Shown here one piece after another: positions 1-8,099 of a stretch of 64,000 nucleotides of DNA. How positions within the stretch are numbered: the stretch's first letter is position 1; the number at the start of each line of letters is the position of its first letter. The notes below the pieces were generated by a model. The model did not search any database. It was not told the DNA's origin and saw only the letters and a list, made by a program, of their open reading frames with translations. The stretch is taken from assembly GCA_050485685.1 (NCBI GenBank), contig JBJHBW010000012.1, forward strand, positions 1-64,000. Direction: 5' to 3'. The translations under genes were made by a program, and so were the position numbers. Source of the DNA: JBJHBP01 sp050485685 (GTDB lineage: Bacteria; Pseudomonadota; Gammaproteobacteria; Steroidobacterales; Rariloculaceae).

Positions 1-164
1 CGGTCCGGAAACTGCGCGATGATGCGGCCGGCCAGCGAGATGTCACGGGTTTCCACGGCGACTCCGGTCGCCCTGGCGAACGCCTGCACGATGGGCAGCA
101 GGGAATAGGTGGCCAGGGCCGGTGCTTCGTCGGTCAGGGTATAGATGATGGTCGGTTTGCTCAT
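1..164 (-). CDS. icd: Isocitrate dehydrogenase, NADP-dependent, monomeric type (N-terminal part only)
   Basis: The reverse strand from the ATG at 162-164 reads MSKPTIIYTLTDEAPALATY, continuing into an ETRDISLAGRIIAQFPD segment. This is the characteristic amino end of the monomeric (about 740-residue) NADP isocitrate dehydrogenase, which oxidises isocitrate to 2-oxoglutarate in the TCA cycle. Only about 54 codons lie in the window and the rest runs off the left edge, so active-site residues cannot be checked. It is divergent from the NrtR-like gene. A TATAAT on the same strand about 75 bp upstream is a plausible promoter. Family call from memory of the conserved start; fairly sure. Confidence 0.85.
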   Translation of the reverse strand, partial: MSKPTIIYTLTDEAPALATYSLLPIVQAFARATGVAVETRDISLAGRIIAQFPD

Positions 165-241
165 GCCGGTCCCGCGTTGGTCTGATGGGTGTGGGTTCGA
201 TCGGGTTGATCGCGTGCGCGTCATCGTGCTGCGCGCGTGCA

Positions 242-247
242 ATTATA
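242..247 (-). promoter_or_regulatory. Candidate -10 element of icd
   Basis: The reverse strand reads a perfect TATAAT here, placing a start site near 235 and leaving a leader of about 70 nt before the icd ATG. No good -35 match is visible at 17 bp spacing, so an activator or an extended contact may be needed. Inference from sequence only. Confidence 0.35.
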
Positions 248-330
248 GACGGCGATCCGACCTGTGCGGCCATTCGTCGAATTCAGGACAGCCAAACGGT
301 CATGGTTTCGTGGCATAGTGCCGCGCACTC

Positions 331-1233
331 ATGACTTCGATTGCCTTAAGTCTGGAAGCCGTCATCGTTGCGGTGACTGACGAACGTCCGCGTCTGCTGG
401 TGGTAAGCGCGGATGACGGCCGTTTCGGCATCCCTTCCGGTCCGCTGGATGCGGAGGTGGACAAGACCCTGGAGCGAGCCCTGCGTCGCTGGGTTCATCA
501 CCAGAGCGGTCTGGAAGTCGGTTATGTGGAGCAGCTGTATACGTTCGGCGATCGCGAGCGTCGCGTCGATGATGCGCGTACGCGATGGCTGTCGGTTGCC
601 TATCTTGCGCTGGTGCGGGAAGAGCAGCCGGCGCCGGGTTCAGCCTGGCTGGATTACTACCGGTTGTTTCCGTGGGAGGATCACCGCGACGGATCCCCGG
701 CCATTCTGACCGCATTGCTGAAGCGGCTCGAGGTCTGGGCGGCAGGTGACCCGACCCGTACGGCGCGTTTCCATGTGACTTTCGGCGTGGACCCTGCGCC
801 CTGGGATCCGATGCGGGTGCTGGAGCGTTACGAACTGCTGTACGAGGCCCGTCTGGTGCCGGAGGCCTGGCTTGACCTCGGTGAGACGCCGCCTGACGAT
901 CCGGCCGGCGGTCAGCCGCTGGCCTACGACCACCGGCGCGTTGCCGCCAGCGCGCTCGGCAGGCTGCGCGGCAAGCTCACATATCGGCCGGTCGTGTTCG
1001 AGCTGCTGCCCGGCATATTCACATTGACCCAGCTGCAGCAGACGGTCGAGGCGCTGGTCGGCAGCCGCATCCACAAGCAGAATTTCCGGCGTCTGGTGGA
1101 GCGTAATCGGCTGGTCGAGGGGACCGGGCGCACGGTCAGTGACACCGGTGGCCGGCCCGCCGCGCTGTTCCGCTTTCGCGAGGAAGTCCTTGGCGAGCGT
1201 CCGCGTCCCGGGCTGCTGCGCCCGCGCCTCTAG
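331..1233 (+). CDS. nrtR: NrtR-family transcriptional regulator of NAD metabolism (Nudix-like domain plus winged helix)
   Basis: The 300-residue protein has an N-terminal Nudix-like domain (about 1-150) and a C-terminal region (about 205-290) of the type found in NrtR proteins, with the stretch RGKLTYRPVVFELLP followed by a helix-turn-helix-like FTLTQLQQTVEAL. The Nudix box around residues 37-61 is degenerate: where catalytic glutamates are expected the protein has RRWVHHQSGL. This fits NrtR, which binds ADP-ribose-type ligands but does not hydrolyse them. It is followed 184 bp downstream by nadA and nadB, the biosynthetic genes such regulators repress, and a palindrome sits at the nadA promoter. 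The context makes the regulator call strong; the exact ligand is inference. Confidence 0.85.
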   Translation: MTSIALSLEAVIVAVTDERPRLLVVSADDGRFGIPSGPLDAEVDKTLERALRRWVHHQSGLEVGYVEQLYTFGDRERRVDDARTRWLSVAYLALVREEQPAPGSAWLDYYRLFPWEDHRDGSPAILTALLKRLEVWAAGDPTRTARFHVTFGVDPAPWDPMRVLERYELLYEARLVPEAWLDLGETPPDDPAGGQPLAYDHRRVAASALGRLRGKLTYRPVVFELLPGIFTLTQLQQTVEALVGSRIHKQNFRRLVERNRLVEGTGRTVSDTGGRPAALFRFREEVLGERPRPGLLRPRL

Positions 1234-1353
1234 TACGCGTCTCTGGTCCCGCACCTGGACCCGTAACTGCACCCGCGGCCCCACCCGCACCTGCAGGTCC
1301 GAGCCTGAAGGTCCTCGCCAGAGCCACCGCGCGGCGCGGAATGACGTGCGGGC

Positions 1354-1382
1354 TTGCACGCCGTTCCGCTTTCCTCTACGCT
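1354..1382 (+). promoter_or_regulatory. Candidate sigma70-type promoter of nadAB
   Basis: TTGCAC (1354-1359) and TACGCT (1377-1382) are separated by 17 bp, predicting a start near 1389-1390. That position touches the left edge of the palindrome at 1390-1406, a geometry typical of repression. The hexamers are imperfect, so this is a moderate inference. Confidence 0.4.
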
Positions 1383-1389
1383 TCACCTA

Positions 1390-1406
1390 ATGCTCATTTA
1401 GAGCAT
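1390..1406. promoter_or_regulatory. Inverted repeat, candidate NrtR operator
   Basis: ATGCTC-ATTTA-GAGCAT is a perfect 6+6 inverted repeat with a 5-bp spacer, and the symmetry extends with one mismatch to TAATGCTC/GAGCATAA. It lies 14-43 bp upstream of the nadA start and over the predicted transcription start. A NrtR-like gene directly precedes it. Palindromic operators at nad promoters are known for this family; assignment of this site to this protein is inference. Confidence 0.6.
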
Positions 1407-1432
1407 AACTGTCAGACATGGAGGTGAACGCC

Positions 1433-2410
1433 GTGGCAGCCGTTCCGCAGACCAAAGACCCGTTCAAGCGGCTTGCGAATGTGATGCCGGACGTGGAGAT
1501 CGCTGCGCTGGCGCCGCTGATCGAGGAGATAGAGCAACTCAAGCGCGAGCGTAATGCGGTGGTGCTGGCGCACAACTACATGACGCCGGACATCTATCAC
1601 GGCGTGGCCGATCTGACCGGCGACTCGCTGGCGCTGGCGAAGCTGGCCCAGGAGACCGACGCCGAGGTCATCGTCCTGGCCGGCGTGCATTTCATGGCCG
1701 AGACGGCCAAGATCATCAATCCCGACAAGACCGTACTGATTTCCGATACCGGCGCCGGCTGTTCGCTGGCAGAAGGCATCACGGCCCAAGACCTGCGTCT
1801 GATGCGTCAGCGCTATCCGGGCGTGCCCGTGGTCACCTATGTGAACACCACGGCCGAAGTAAAAGCCGAGACCGACATCTGCTGCACATCGTCGAATGCC
1901 GTGCAGGTGGTCGAGTCGCTGAACACCGATCGCGTGATCTTCGCGCCTGACCAGTATCTCGGAAAATGGGTTGCGACTCAGACCGACGTCGAAATCATCC
2001 TCTGGGAAGGCAGCTGCGAGGTACACGAGCGATTTTCCGGCGCCGAACTGCGTGACTACCGGAAGCAGCATCAGGGCATTCAGATCATCGCTCACCCGGA
2101 GTGTCCGCCGGACGTGCTCGAGGAGGCCGACTACGTGGGCTCCACGTCGGGCATGATCAACTGGGTCAAGCGGGAGCACCCGAAGAAGGTCGTCATGATC
2201 ACCGAGTGCTCGATGAGCGATAACGTTGCCGCCGAGACGCCGGAAACCGAATTCATACGGCCGTGCAATCTGTGCCCGCACATGAAGAAGATCACGCTGG
2301 CCGGCATACGCGACGCGCTGCTGCACATGCAGTACGAGGTCACCGTGCCGGCCGACATCGCCGCGCGGGCGCGCGTCGCTGTGGAACGCATGCTGGCTGT
2401 CAGGGTGTGA
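1433..2410 (+). CDS. nadA: Quinolinate synthase A
   Basis: Condenses iminoaspartate with dihydroxyacetone phosphate to quinolinate, the second step of de novo NAD synthesis, using a [4Fe-4S] cluster. With the start used here (325 aa) the candidate cluster cysteines are Cys110 (GAGCSLAE), Cys195 (GSCEVHE) and Cys278/281 (PCNLCPHMKK); the first two are 85 residues apart, as expected for the family. I chose GTG at 1433 because GGAGGTG at 1420-1426 is a strong ribosome-binding site 6 nt before it. The ATG at 1418 has no such site and would place the Shine-Dalgarno sequence inside the gene. One base separates the stop from nadB, so the two are an operon, probably repressed by the upstream NrtR-like protein. 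Confidence 0.95.
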   Translation: MAAVPQTKDPFKRLANVMPDVEIAALAPLIEEIEQLKRERNAVVLAHNYMTPDIYHGVADLTGDSLALAKLAQETDAEVIVLAGVHFMAETAKIINPDKTVLISDTGAGCSLAEGITAQDLRLMRQRYPGVPVVTYVNTTAEVKAETDICCTSSNAVQVVESLNTDRVIFAPDQYLGKWVATQTDVEIILWEGSCEVHERFSGAELRDYRKQHQGIQIIAHPECPPDVLEEADYVGSTSGMINWVKREHPKKVVMITECSMSDNVAAETPETEFIRPCNLCPHMKKITLAGIRDALLHMQYEVTVPADIAARARVAVERMLAVRV

Positions 2411-2411
2411 C

Positions 2412-3989
2412 ATGAAGCGCATTGCCGACGTCCGCCGCACCAACGCAATTGTGGTCGGATCCGGCATAGCCGGTTTGTCGGCGGCGCTGGGGTTGCCCGG
2501 CTGCACGCTGCTGACGCGCGGGCGCCTGGGCAGTGGCTGCAGTCGATGGGCACAGGGCGGGATTGCCGCCGCGATCGGCGCCGACGACAGCGCTGAGTTG
2601 CACGCCGCCGACACCTTCGCGGTATCCGCTGGTATCGGCGATGCTGATGTGGCCGAAGCCGTGACTGCCGCAGCCGCCGGGCGCGTCGCGTGGCTTGAGT
2701 CGCTGGGCGCGCGTTTTGATCGGGCGGCAGACGGGAGTCTGGCGCTGGGTCGGGAGGCCGGCCACAGTGCGCGCCGCATCGTGCACGCCGACGGTGATGC
2801 GACCGGCGCCGAGGTGATGCGTGCCCTGACCCGGGCGGTGCAGGCGCGTGATGACATTGATATCCGCGAGCAGCATGAACTGATCGATCTGGTCATCAGC
2901 AATGGCCGTGTCGCCGGTGTGCTCGCTCTTGCCGACGACGAGCATCTTGTCATGTTTCTGGCCCCTGCGGTCGTGCTCGCCACGGGTGGGCTGGGCGGTC
3001 TGTATGCGCATACGACCAACCCGGCCGAAGTGAGCGGGGACGGTATTGCGGTCGCGGCACGTGCCGGCGCACGCCTGGCGGACCTTGAGTTCGTTCAGTT
3101 CCATCCGACAGCACTGGCGGTCGAGTCCGATCCGGTGCCGCTGCTGACCGAAGCCTTGCGTGGCGAGGGCGCCGTACTGATCAACGATCGTGGTGATCGC
3201 TTCATGCTGGATCTGCATGCCGACGCCGAACTGGCACCGCGCGATGTCGTTGCGCGTGCCGTCTGGCAGCAGCGTATCGATGGTTGCGACGTTTTTCTCG
3301 ATGCCAGTGACGCGATCGGCAGCGCGTTTCCCGAGCGTTTCCCCACCGTCTGGGCCATGGCACAGCGTGCCGGCTTCGATCCACGCCATCAGGGCCTGCC
3401 GGTCACGCCGGCTGAACACTACGCCATGGGTGGTATTGCGACTGACGTATCAGGACGCACGTCAGTTCCAGGTCTGTGGGCGGTCGGTGAATGCGGCAGC
3501 AACGGCCTGCACGGGGCCAATCGTCTGGCCAGCAACTCGTTGCTGGAAGGCATGGTGACCGGCGCCGCTGCGGCGAAAGCGATTACTGCCACGGGTGCCG
3601 GCAGGATTGCGCTGACGGGCCTGCTGGCCGCCGAGCAGGCCATAGCCGGCACGGTGGACGCGCACACCGATGGCGAGCTGATCGCGACCGTCCGGGATCT
3701 TATGTGGCGGCACGCTGGTCTGGTCAGGTCCGCCCGCGGCCTTCATGAGGCACTGGCCGTGCTCGACCGGCTGGATGTACGGCGTCAGCAGCGCACTTAC
3801 GCGGAACGCAACATGCTTCAGCTGGCGCGGCTGATCGTGCATGCCGCGCTGGCCAGGTCAGAGTCGCGCGGTGCTCACTGGCGCGAGGATTGCCCGGTCA
3901 CACTGCCGGGTCTTGCCAGGCGCAACTTCCTGGCCGTGCGACCCGAGCGGCCGGTGGAGCTGTCCGGTCAGGTGAAACGGGCCGCCTAG
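2412..3989 (+). CDS. nadB: L-aspartate oxidase
   Basis: FAD enzyme that oxidises L-aspartate to iminoaspartate, the substrate of NadA, in the cytoplasm. At 525 aa it is close to the usual length. The N-terminal dinucleotide-binding motif VVGSGIAGLSAAL is near residues 14-26, a second glycine-rich turn is GGLGGLY, and the C-terminal flavin-binding HGANRLASNSLLEG is typical of the succinate dehydrogenase/fumarate reductase flavoprotein family. The start ATG follows the nadA stop after one base, so translation is probably coupled. nadC is not in the window. Confidence 0.95.
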   Translation: MKRIADVRRTNAIVVGSGIAGLSAALGLPGCTLLTRGRLGSGCSRWAQGGIAAAIGADDSAELHAADTFAVSAGIGDADVAEAVTAAAAGRVAWLESLGARFDRAADGSLALGREAGHSARRIVHADGDATGAEVMRALTRAVQARDDIDIREQHELIDLVISNGRVAGVLALADDEHLVMFLAPAVVLATGGLGGLYAHTTNPAEVSGDGIAVAARAGARLADLEFVQFHPTALAVESDPVPLLTEALRGEGAVLINDRGDRFMLDLHADAELAPRDVVARAVWQQRIDGCDVFLDASDAIGSAFPERFPTVWAMAQRAGFDPRHQGLPVTPAEHYAMGGIATDVSGRTSVPGLWAVGECGSNGLHGANRLASNSLLEGMVTGAAAAKAITATGAGRIALTGLLAAEQAIAGTVDAHTDGELIATVRDLMWRHAGLVRSARGLHEALAVLDRLDVRRQQRTYAERNMLQLARLIVHAALARSESRGAHWREDCPVTLPGLARRNFLAVRPERPVELSGQVKRAA

Positions 3990-4022
3990 GCGTCGGTCAT
4001 AGGCCGTGACACGGTCACCGCG

Positions 4023-4688
4023 TCAGTGCCCACCGGCCTGCAATGCACGCACTGGCATCAGTCGCGCCAGCGCCAGGTGCGTCAGCCACCACACCAGTGT
4101 TGAGCAGGCCGTCAACAGCAATAACCAGCCAGCTCGCAGCGTGATTCCCGCTGTCGGCTCCAGCGGTCCCCAGGCCCAGTTCACATTGCGTTCGCTGTCC
4201 GTCAGCAGCCAGCACAAGACCAGCACTGCATAGCCTGGCAGCAGCCAGAGTCGGAACGCCTGCGTGTCATAGCCCAGCCGCCACACCATCCACAGGATCA
4301 GCCACGGAAGGAGGATGTGATACAGCGCCAGGCCGCGTATCCATAAAGGGATTGAGGCGTCGAACATGTATCCGGTCGCGCCCAGCCAGGGATTGCCGTC
4401 GCGCAGCAGGCCGCTGATGTAGCCGATGATCCAGCCGGCTTCCGGAACCAGCACGGCGACCGCGATGATGCTCGCCAGGCGTGCATGCTCCAGCCACACG
4501 GCAGCCAGACCCGCGAGCAACGCGAGGTTGGAAAACCACAGAAGATTCAGCCAGCCGTATTGAAATACGGAAACCGGCAGCAGGACAGCGACAAATGCAA
4601 GCCACGCCAGCTTCAGCGTCAATGGAATCGCCGAGCCATCGCCGTGACTGCGCGCACCTGTGCCTGGTATTTCCCGCATTCGTCCCAT
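4023..4688 (-). CDS. Multi-pass membrane protein of unknown function
   Basis: A 221-residue hydrophobic protein with about six or seven predicted membrane segments (for example LAWLAFVAVLLPVSVFQYGW, IIAVAVLVPEAGWIIGYISG, LLPWLILWMVWRLGY). Tryptophan and proline are frequent, and a conserved-looking NVNWAWGPLEP lies between helices. I do not recognise a named family. It is transcribed away from the P-type ATPase with only about 40 bp between starts, so both may share a regulatory region. A second in-frame ATG at 4679 is an alternative start. No catalytic motif is visible. Confidence 0.7.
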   Translation of the reverse strand: MGRMREIPGTGARSHGDGSAIPLTLKLAWLAFVAVLLPVSVFQYGWLNLLWFSNLALLAGLAAVWLEHARLASIIAVAVLVPEAGWIIGYISGLLRDGNPWLGATGYMFDASIPLWIRGLALYHILLPWLILWMVWRLGYDTQAFRLWLLPGYAVLVLCWLLTDSERNVNWAWGPLEPTAGITLRAGWLLLLTACSTLVWWLTHLALARLMPVRALQAGGH

Positions 4689-4728
4689 AGTTGCGATTGC
4701 TTATACTGATCGCGTTGCATTTTCGGAC

Positions 4729-7461
4729 ATGGATGCCTTCAGGATGCCCGACGATCACAATCCCGTACAGCACTGGCATGCGCTGGATGCGGACGACGCA
4801 CTGACAGCCCTGGGGACGGATGCCGCCAAAGGCCTGTCGCAGGATGAAGCCGACCGGCGAATCCGCGAATACGGTGCAAACGAACTCAAGCCCACGGCAG
4901 GTCGCAGCGCGTGGCAGCGCCTGCTGGCACAGTTCAACAACCTGTTCATCTACCTTCTGCTGGCCGCCGGCGTGATCACTGCCGGCCTTGGTGAATGGGT
5001 GGACAGCGGCGTGATCTTCGGCGTCGTCGTCATCATCGCGCTGATCGGCTTCCTTCAGGAAGGCAAGGCGGAAAAGGCGCTGGAGGCGGTTCGCGGCATG
5101 CTGTCGCCGAAGGCCTGGGTATTGCGCGATGGGCACCGGCGCGAACTCGATGCAGCGCTGCTGGTTCCCGGCGACATCGTGCTGCTGGATGCCGGGGATC
5201 GCGTGCCGGCCGATGTCCGCCTGTTCAGGATGCGCAATCTGCAGATCCAGGAAGCGGCGCTGACCGGCGAGTCCACTCCATCGGAGAAATCCGTGGATGC
5301 AGTGAAGGAGGAGGCCGAGCTTGGCGACAGGCACTGCATTGCGTACCTCGGTACGCTGGTGACAGCGGGGCAGGGCAGCGGCGTTGTGGTGGCCACCGGC
5401 GATGCTACGGAGATCGGCCGCATCAGCGGGCTTCTGTCGGAAATAGAAACCCTGAAGACCCCGTTGACACGACGCCTGGATGCATTCGCCAAGGCACTCA
5501 GTGTCGCGATCGTGGGGTTTGCGGCGGTGACCTATGCCGTCGGCACGCTGGTCTGGGGACGTGAGCCGGCCGAAATGTTCTTTGTCGCCGTGAGTATTGC
5601 CGTTGCGGCGATCCCCGAGGGGCTACCGGCCGTGATGACCATCACACTGGCCATCGGTGTGGAGCGCATGGCCCGGCGCAACGCGATCGTCAGGCGCCTG
5701 CCGGCCGTGGAGACACTGGGTTCGGTCACAGTCGTGTGTTCGGACAAGACCGGCACACTGACAAAAAATGAAATGACCGCGAAGACCATTCTACTGGCGG
5801 ACCGTGAGATCGCCGTCGAGGGTGTCGGCTATCAGCCGCATGGCGGCTTTCTGGTGGATGGCCAGGCCGTGGATGCCGAGCAGGAAGCCGCGGCGCTGGA
5901 AGTGGTGCGGGCCGCTATGGTCTGCAATGACGCCCAGCTTCGGCATCAGGACGGCGAGTGGATTCCGGAGGGCGATCCCACGGAGGCGGCACTGATCGTG
6001 CTCGCGCACAAGGCCGGGCTGGATCCGCGCATCGTGAACGAGGAGTTCCCGCGCCTGGACGTGATTCCCTTTTCTTCCGAACGCCGCTACATGGCGACCC
6101 TGAACCATGATCACGACAACCGCTACTTCATTTACGTGAAAGGTGCGCCGGAGCGCCTGCTCGAGATGTGTGAATCCGAGTCCTGCAATGGTGAGAAGCG
6201 CCCGCTGCGCGGAGACTGGTGGCACAGCCGCATCGATGCGATCGCCGAGCGCGGGCAGCGCGTGCTGGCGGTGGCATGCAGGGACATGGAAACCGGCGTG
6301 CGGGAACTGGGTGAGCGCGATGCCGAGAGCGGACTCATGCTGCTTGGTCTGCTGGGCATGATCGATCCTCCGCGCGAGGAAGCCATTGCCGCAGTGAGCG
6401 CCTGCCAGAGTGCGGGTATCCGGGTGAAAATGATCACCGGTGACCATGCTCGAACCGCACAGGCCATTGCAGCGGAACTGAAGCTGAATAGTTGCGACAG
6501 GGTACTGACCGGCCGCGAGCTTGAGCGACTGGATGACAACGAACTGCGTGAGCGTGCGCACGAGACCGACGTGTTCGCGCGCGCGAGTCCGGAACACAAG
6601 CTGCGTCTGGTCAAGGCGTTGCAGGCTCAGGGCGAAGTGACCGCAATGACCGGCGATGGCGTCAACGACGCCCCGGCACTGAAGCGCGCCGATGTCGGTA
6701 TCGCCATGGGTCTGAAGGGTACCGAGGCGGCACGCGAGGCGGCGGAAATGGTCCTGGCGGACGACAACTTCGCGTCCATAGAGCGCGCCGTGGAGGAAGG
6801 GCGCACCGTCTATGACAACCTGAAGAAAGCCATCCTTTTCATACTGCCGACCAACGCCGCTCAGGCTCTGGTCATTGTCGCCGCGGTACTGTTGGGCTGG
6901 ATGCTGCCCGTGACACCCGTGCAGATACTGTGGGTGAACATGATCACCGCCATCACGCTGGGTATCGCCTTCGCATGGGAAAAACCCGAAGGCGATCTCA
7001 TGAAGCGGCCACCACGGGATGTCGACGAGCCGCTGATGACCCCGTTTGTCATCTGGCGGGTAGCGTTTGTAGGGATGCTGCTGCTGGTCGGTGCCGGCGG
7101 GCTGTATATGCTGGAAGAGGCCAGGGCCGCGACTTCGCTGGAGTATGCGCGCACGATGGCGGTCAATGCGCTGGTCATGGGCCAGATTTTCTATCTGGTC
7201 AGTGCCCGATTCTTCGTGCGTTCGTCGTTGAGTGTGGACGGCGTGCTCGGAAACAGGGTGGTGGTCTACGCGATTGTCGCCTGCGTACTGCTGCAGCTCG
7301 TTTTTACTTATGTACCGCTGATGCAGTATCTGTTCGGGACGGCACCGTTGCAGCCCGATGCATGGTTGCGCTGCGTGGCCGTCGGCGCCTCCGTGTTCCT
7401 GCTGGTTGAGCTTGAGAAGTGGATCATGCGCCGCAGACACGTTCGGGCCGCGGCCGTCTGA
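4729..7461 (+). CDS. P-type ATPase, P2 (cation-transporting, Ca2+/Na+-like)
   Basis: An inner-membrane ion pump of about 910 residues. Visible motifs in order: N-terminal cation ATPase domain (about 10-75), TGES actuator loop, PEGLP in the fourth membrane helix, the phosphorylation site DKTGTLT with Asp339, KGAPE of the nucleotide domain, and the hinge GDGVNDAPALKRADVGIAMG. The membrane sequence WVNMITAITLGIAFAWEKPE is typical of bacterial P2 pumps related to SERCA/PMCA. The transported ion cannot be decided from sequence. I took ATG 4729 because the longer frame would overlap the divergent gene; ATG 4744 is also possible. It stands alone, upstream of hsp20. Confidence 0.85.
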   Translation: MDAFRMPDDHNPVQHWHALDADDALTALGTDAAKGLSQDEADRRIREYGANELKPTAGRSAWQRLLAQFNNLFIYLLLAAGVITAGLGEWVDSGVIFGVVVIIALIGFLQEGKAEKALEAVRGMLSPKAWVLRDGHRRELDAALLVPGDIVLLDAGDRVPADVRLFRMRNLQIQEAALTGESTPSEKSVDAVKEEAELGDRHCIAYLGTLVTAGQGSGVVVATGDATEIGRISGLLSEIETLKTPLTRRLDAFAKALSVAIVGFAAVTYAVGTLVWGREPAEMFFVAVSIAVAAIPEGLPAVMTITLAIGVERMARRNAIVRRLPAVETLGSVTVVCSDKTGTLTKNEMTAKTILLADREIAVEGVGYQPHGGFLVDGQAVDAEQEAAALEVVRAAMVCNDAQLRHQDGEWIPEGDPTEAALIVLAHKAGLDPRIVNEEFPRLDVIPFSSERRYMATLNHDHDNRYFIYVKGAPERLLEMCESESCNGEKRPLRGDWWHSRIDAIAERGQRVLAVACRDMETGVRELGERDAESGLMLLGLLGMIDPPREEAIAAVSACQSAGIRVKMITGDHARTAQAIAAELKLNSCDRVLTGRELERLDDNELRERAHETDVFARASPEHKLRLVKALQAQGEVTAMTGDGVNDAPALKRADVGIAMGLKGTEAAREAAEMVLADDNFASIERAVEEGRTVYDNLKKAILFILPTNAAQALVIVAAVLLGWMLPVTPVQILWVNMITAITLGIAFAWEKPEGDLMKRPPRDVDEPLMTPFVIWRVAFVGMLLLVGAGGLYMLEEARAATSLEYARTMAVNALVMGQIFYLVSARFFVRSSLSVDGVLGNRVVVYAIVACVLLQLVFTYVPLMQYLFGTAPLQPDAWLRCVAVGASVFLLVELEKWIMRRRHVRAAAV

Positions 7462-7481
7462 GCATGGTGGTGCGGCGTCGT

Positions 7482-7489
7482 ATACGTAG
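7482..7489 (+). promoter_or_regulatory. FixJ-box-like motif upstream of hsp20-ppsA
   Basis: ATACGTAG within TATACGTAGTTTCTC, 81 bp before the hsp20 start. The 12-mer ATACGTAGTTTC recurs exactly, on the reverse strand, between the second universal stress gene and fixL at 17968-17979. It matches the recalled FixJ consensus GTAMGTAG at seven of eight positions. Role is inference. Confidence 0.5.
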
Positions 7490-7569
7490 TTTCTCTAGTT
7501 CCGGTGCGGTTTTGTTCCATTGCAGGCTAGGCATGTATTCGAGTACTTGCATGAGAGAGGAGATCCGAG

Positions 7570-8097
7570 ATGGCACTGGGAAAGAAAAAGCGTGGGAAAA
7601 CGGCCGGCCAGGGCGCAGCCTCAGGCAGTGCCGTGCAGAATAAGACCGGTCGCGGCCTGTCGGTGTTCGAAGATCTGGACCACCTGTTCGAGGATTTTCT
7701 CAAGCGTCGCTGGCCCGGCAGCGCAGGCGGTCCTCTGGGGATGTGGCACAGCCCCCAATCCGGAGACAACGAACGAGTGCCCTCCGTGGATGTGGCCGAC
7801 AAGGACGATGCCATCGTCGTGCGCGCCGAATTACCGGGCGTGAGAAAGGAAGATCTTGATGTTTCGATCGTTGATCGTATGCTGACGATTCGGGCGACGC
7901 GCAAGGAAGAGAAAGAGGTCAAGGAGAAAGACTTCTACCGCAGGGAGATCCACACGGGTGAGTTCAGCCGCTCCATGCTGCTGCCTACGGAGGTGGATCC
8001 GGACAAGGCCAAAGCGAGTTTCACGGACGGCATCATGGAATTGACCCTTCCGAAAGCCGGTGAAACCCGTCGGCGCAAGATCCTGTTCGGCCGTTGA
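7570..8097 (+). CDS. Hsp20 / alpha-crystallin family small heat-shock protein
   Basis: A 175-residue ATP-independent holdase chaperone that binds unfolding proteins in the cytoplasm. The alpha-crystallin domain spans about residues 75-175, with VPSVDVADKDDAIVVRAELP at its start, the PGVRKEDLDVSI strand, and GIMELTLPKAG near the end. The N-terminal 35 residues are rich in Lys, Gly and Ala. GAGAGGAGAT ahead of ATG 7570 is a good ribosome-binding site. Its stop overlaps a possible TTG start of the PEP synthase gene, so the two form an operon. A FixJ-like box lies 81 bp upstream. Confidence 0.92.
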   Translation: MALGKKKRGKTAGQGAASGSAVQNKTGRGLSVFEDLDHLFEDFLKRRWPGSAGGPLGMWHSPQSGDNERVPSVDVADKDDAIVVRAELPGVRKEDLDVSIVDRMLTIRATRKEEKEVKEKDFYRREIHTGEFSRSMLLPTEVDPDKAKASFTDGIMELTLPKAGETRRRKILFGR

Positions 8098-8099
8098 AC

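Noticed and set aside
5791..7440. Long reverse-strand open frame (549 codons) opposite the P-type ATPase
   Set aside because: The forward frame has all ATPase motifs; the reverse frame is His/Gln-rich with no recognisable domain, typical of the mirror frame of a GC-rich gene.
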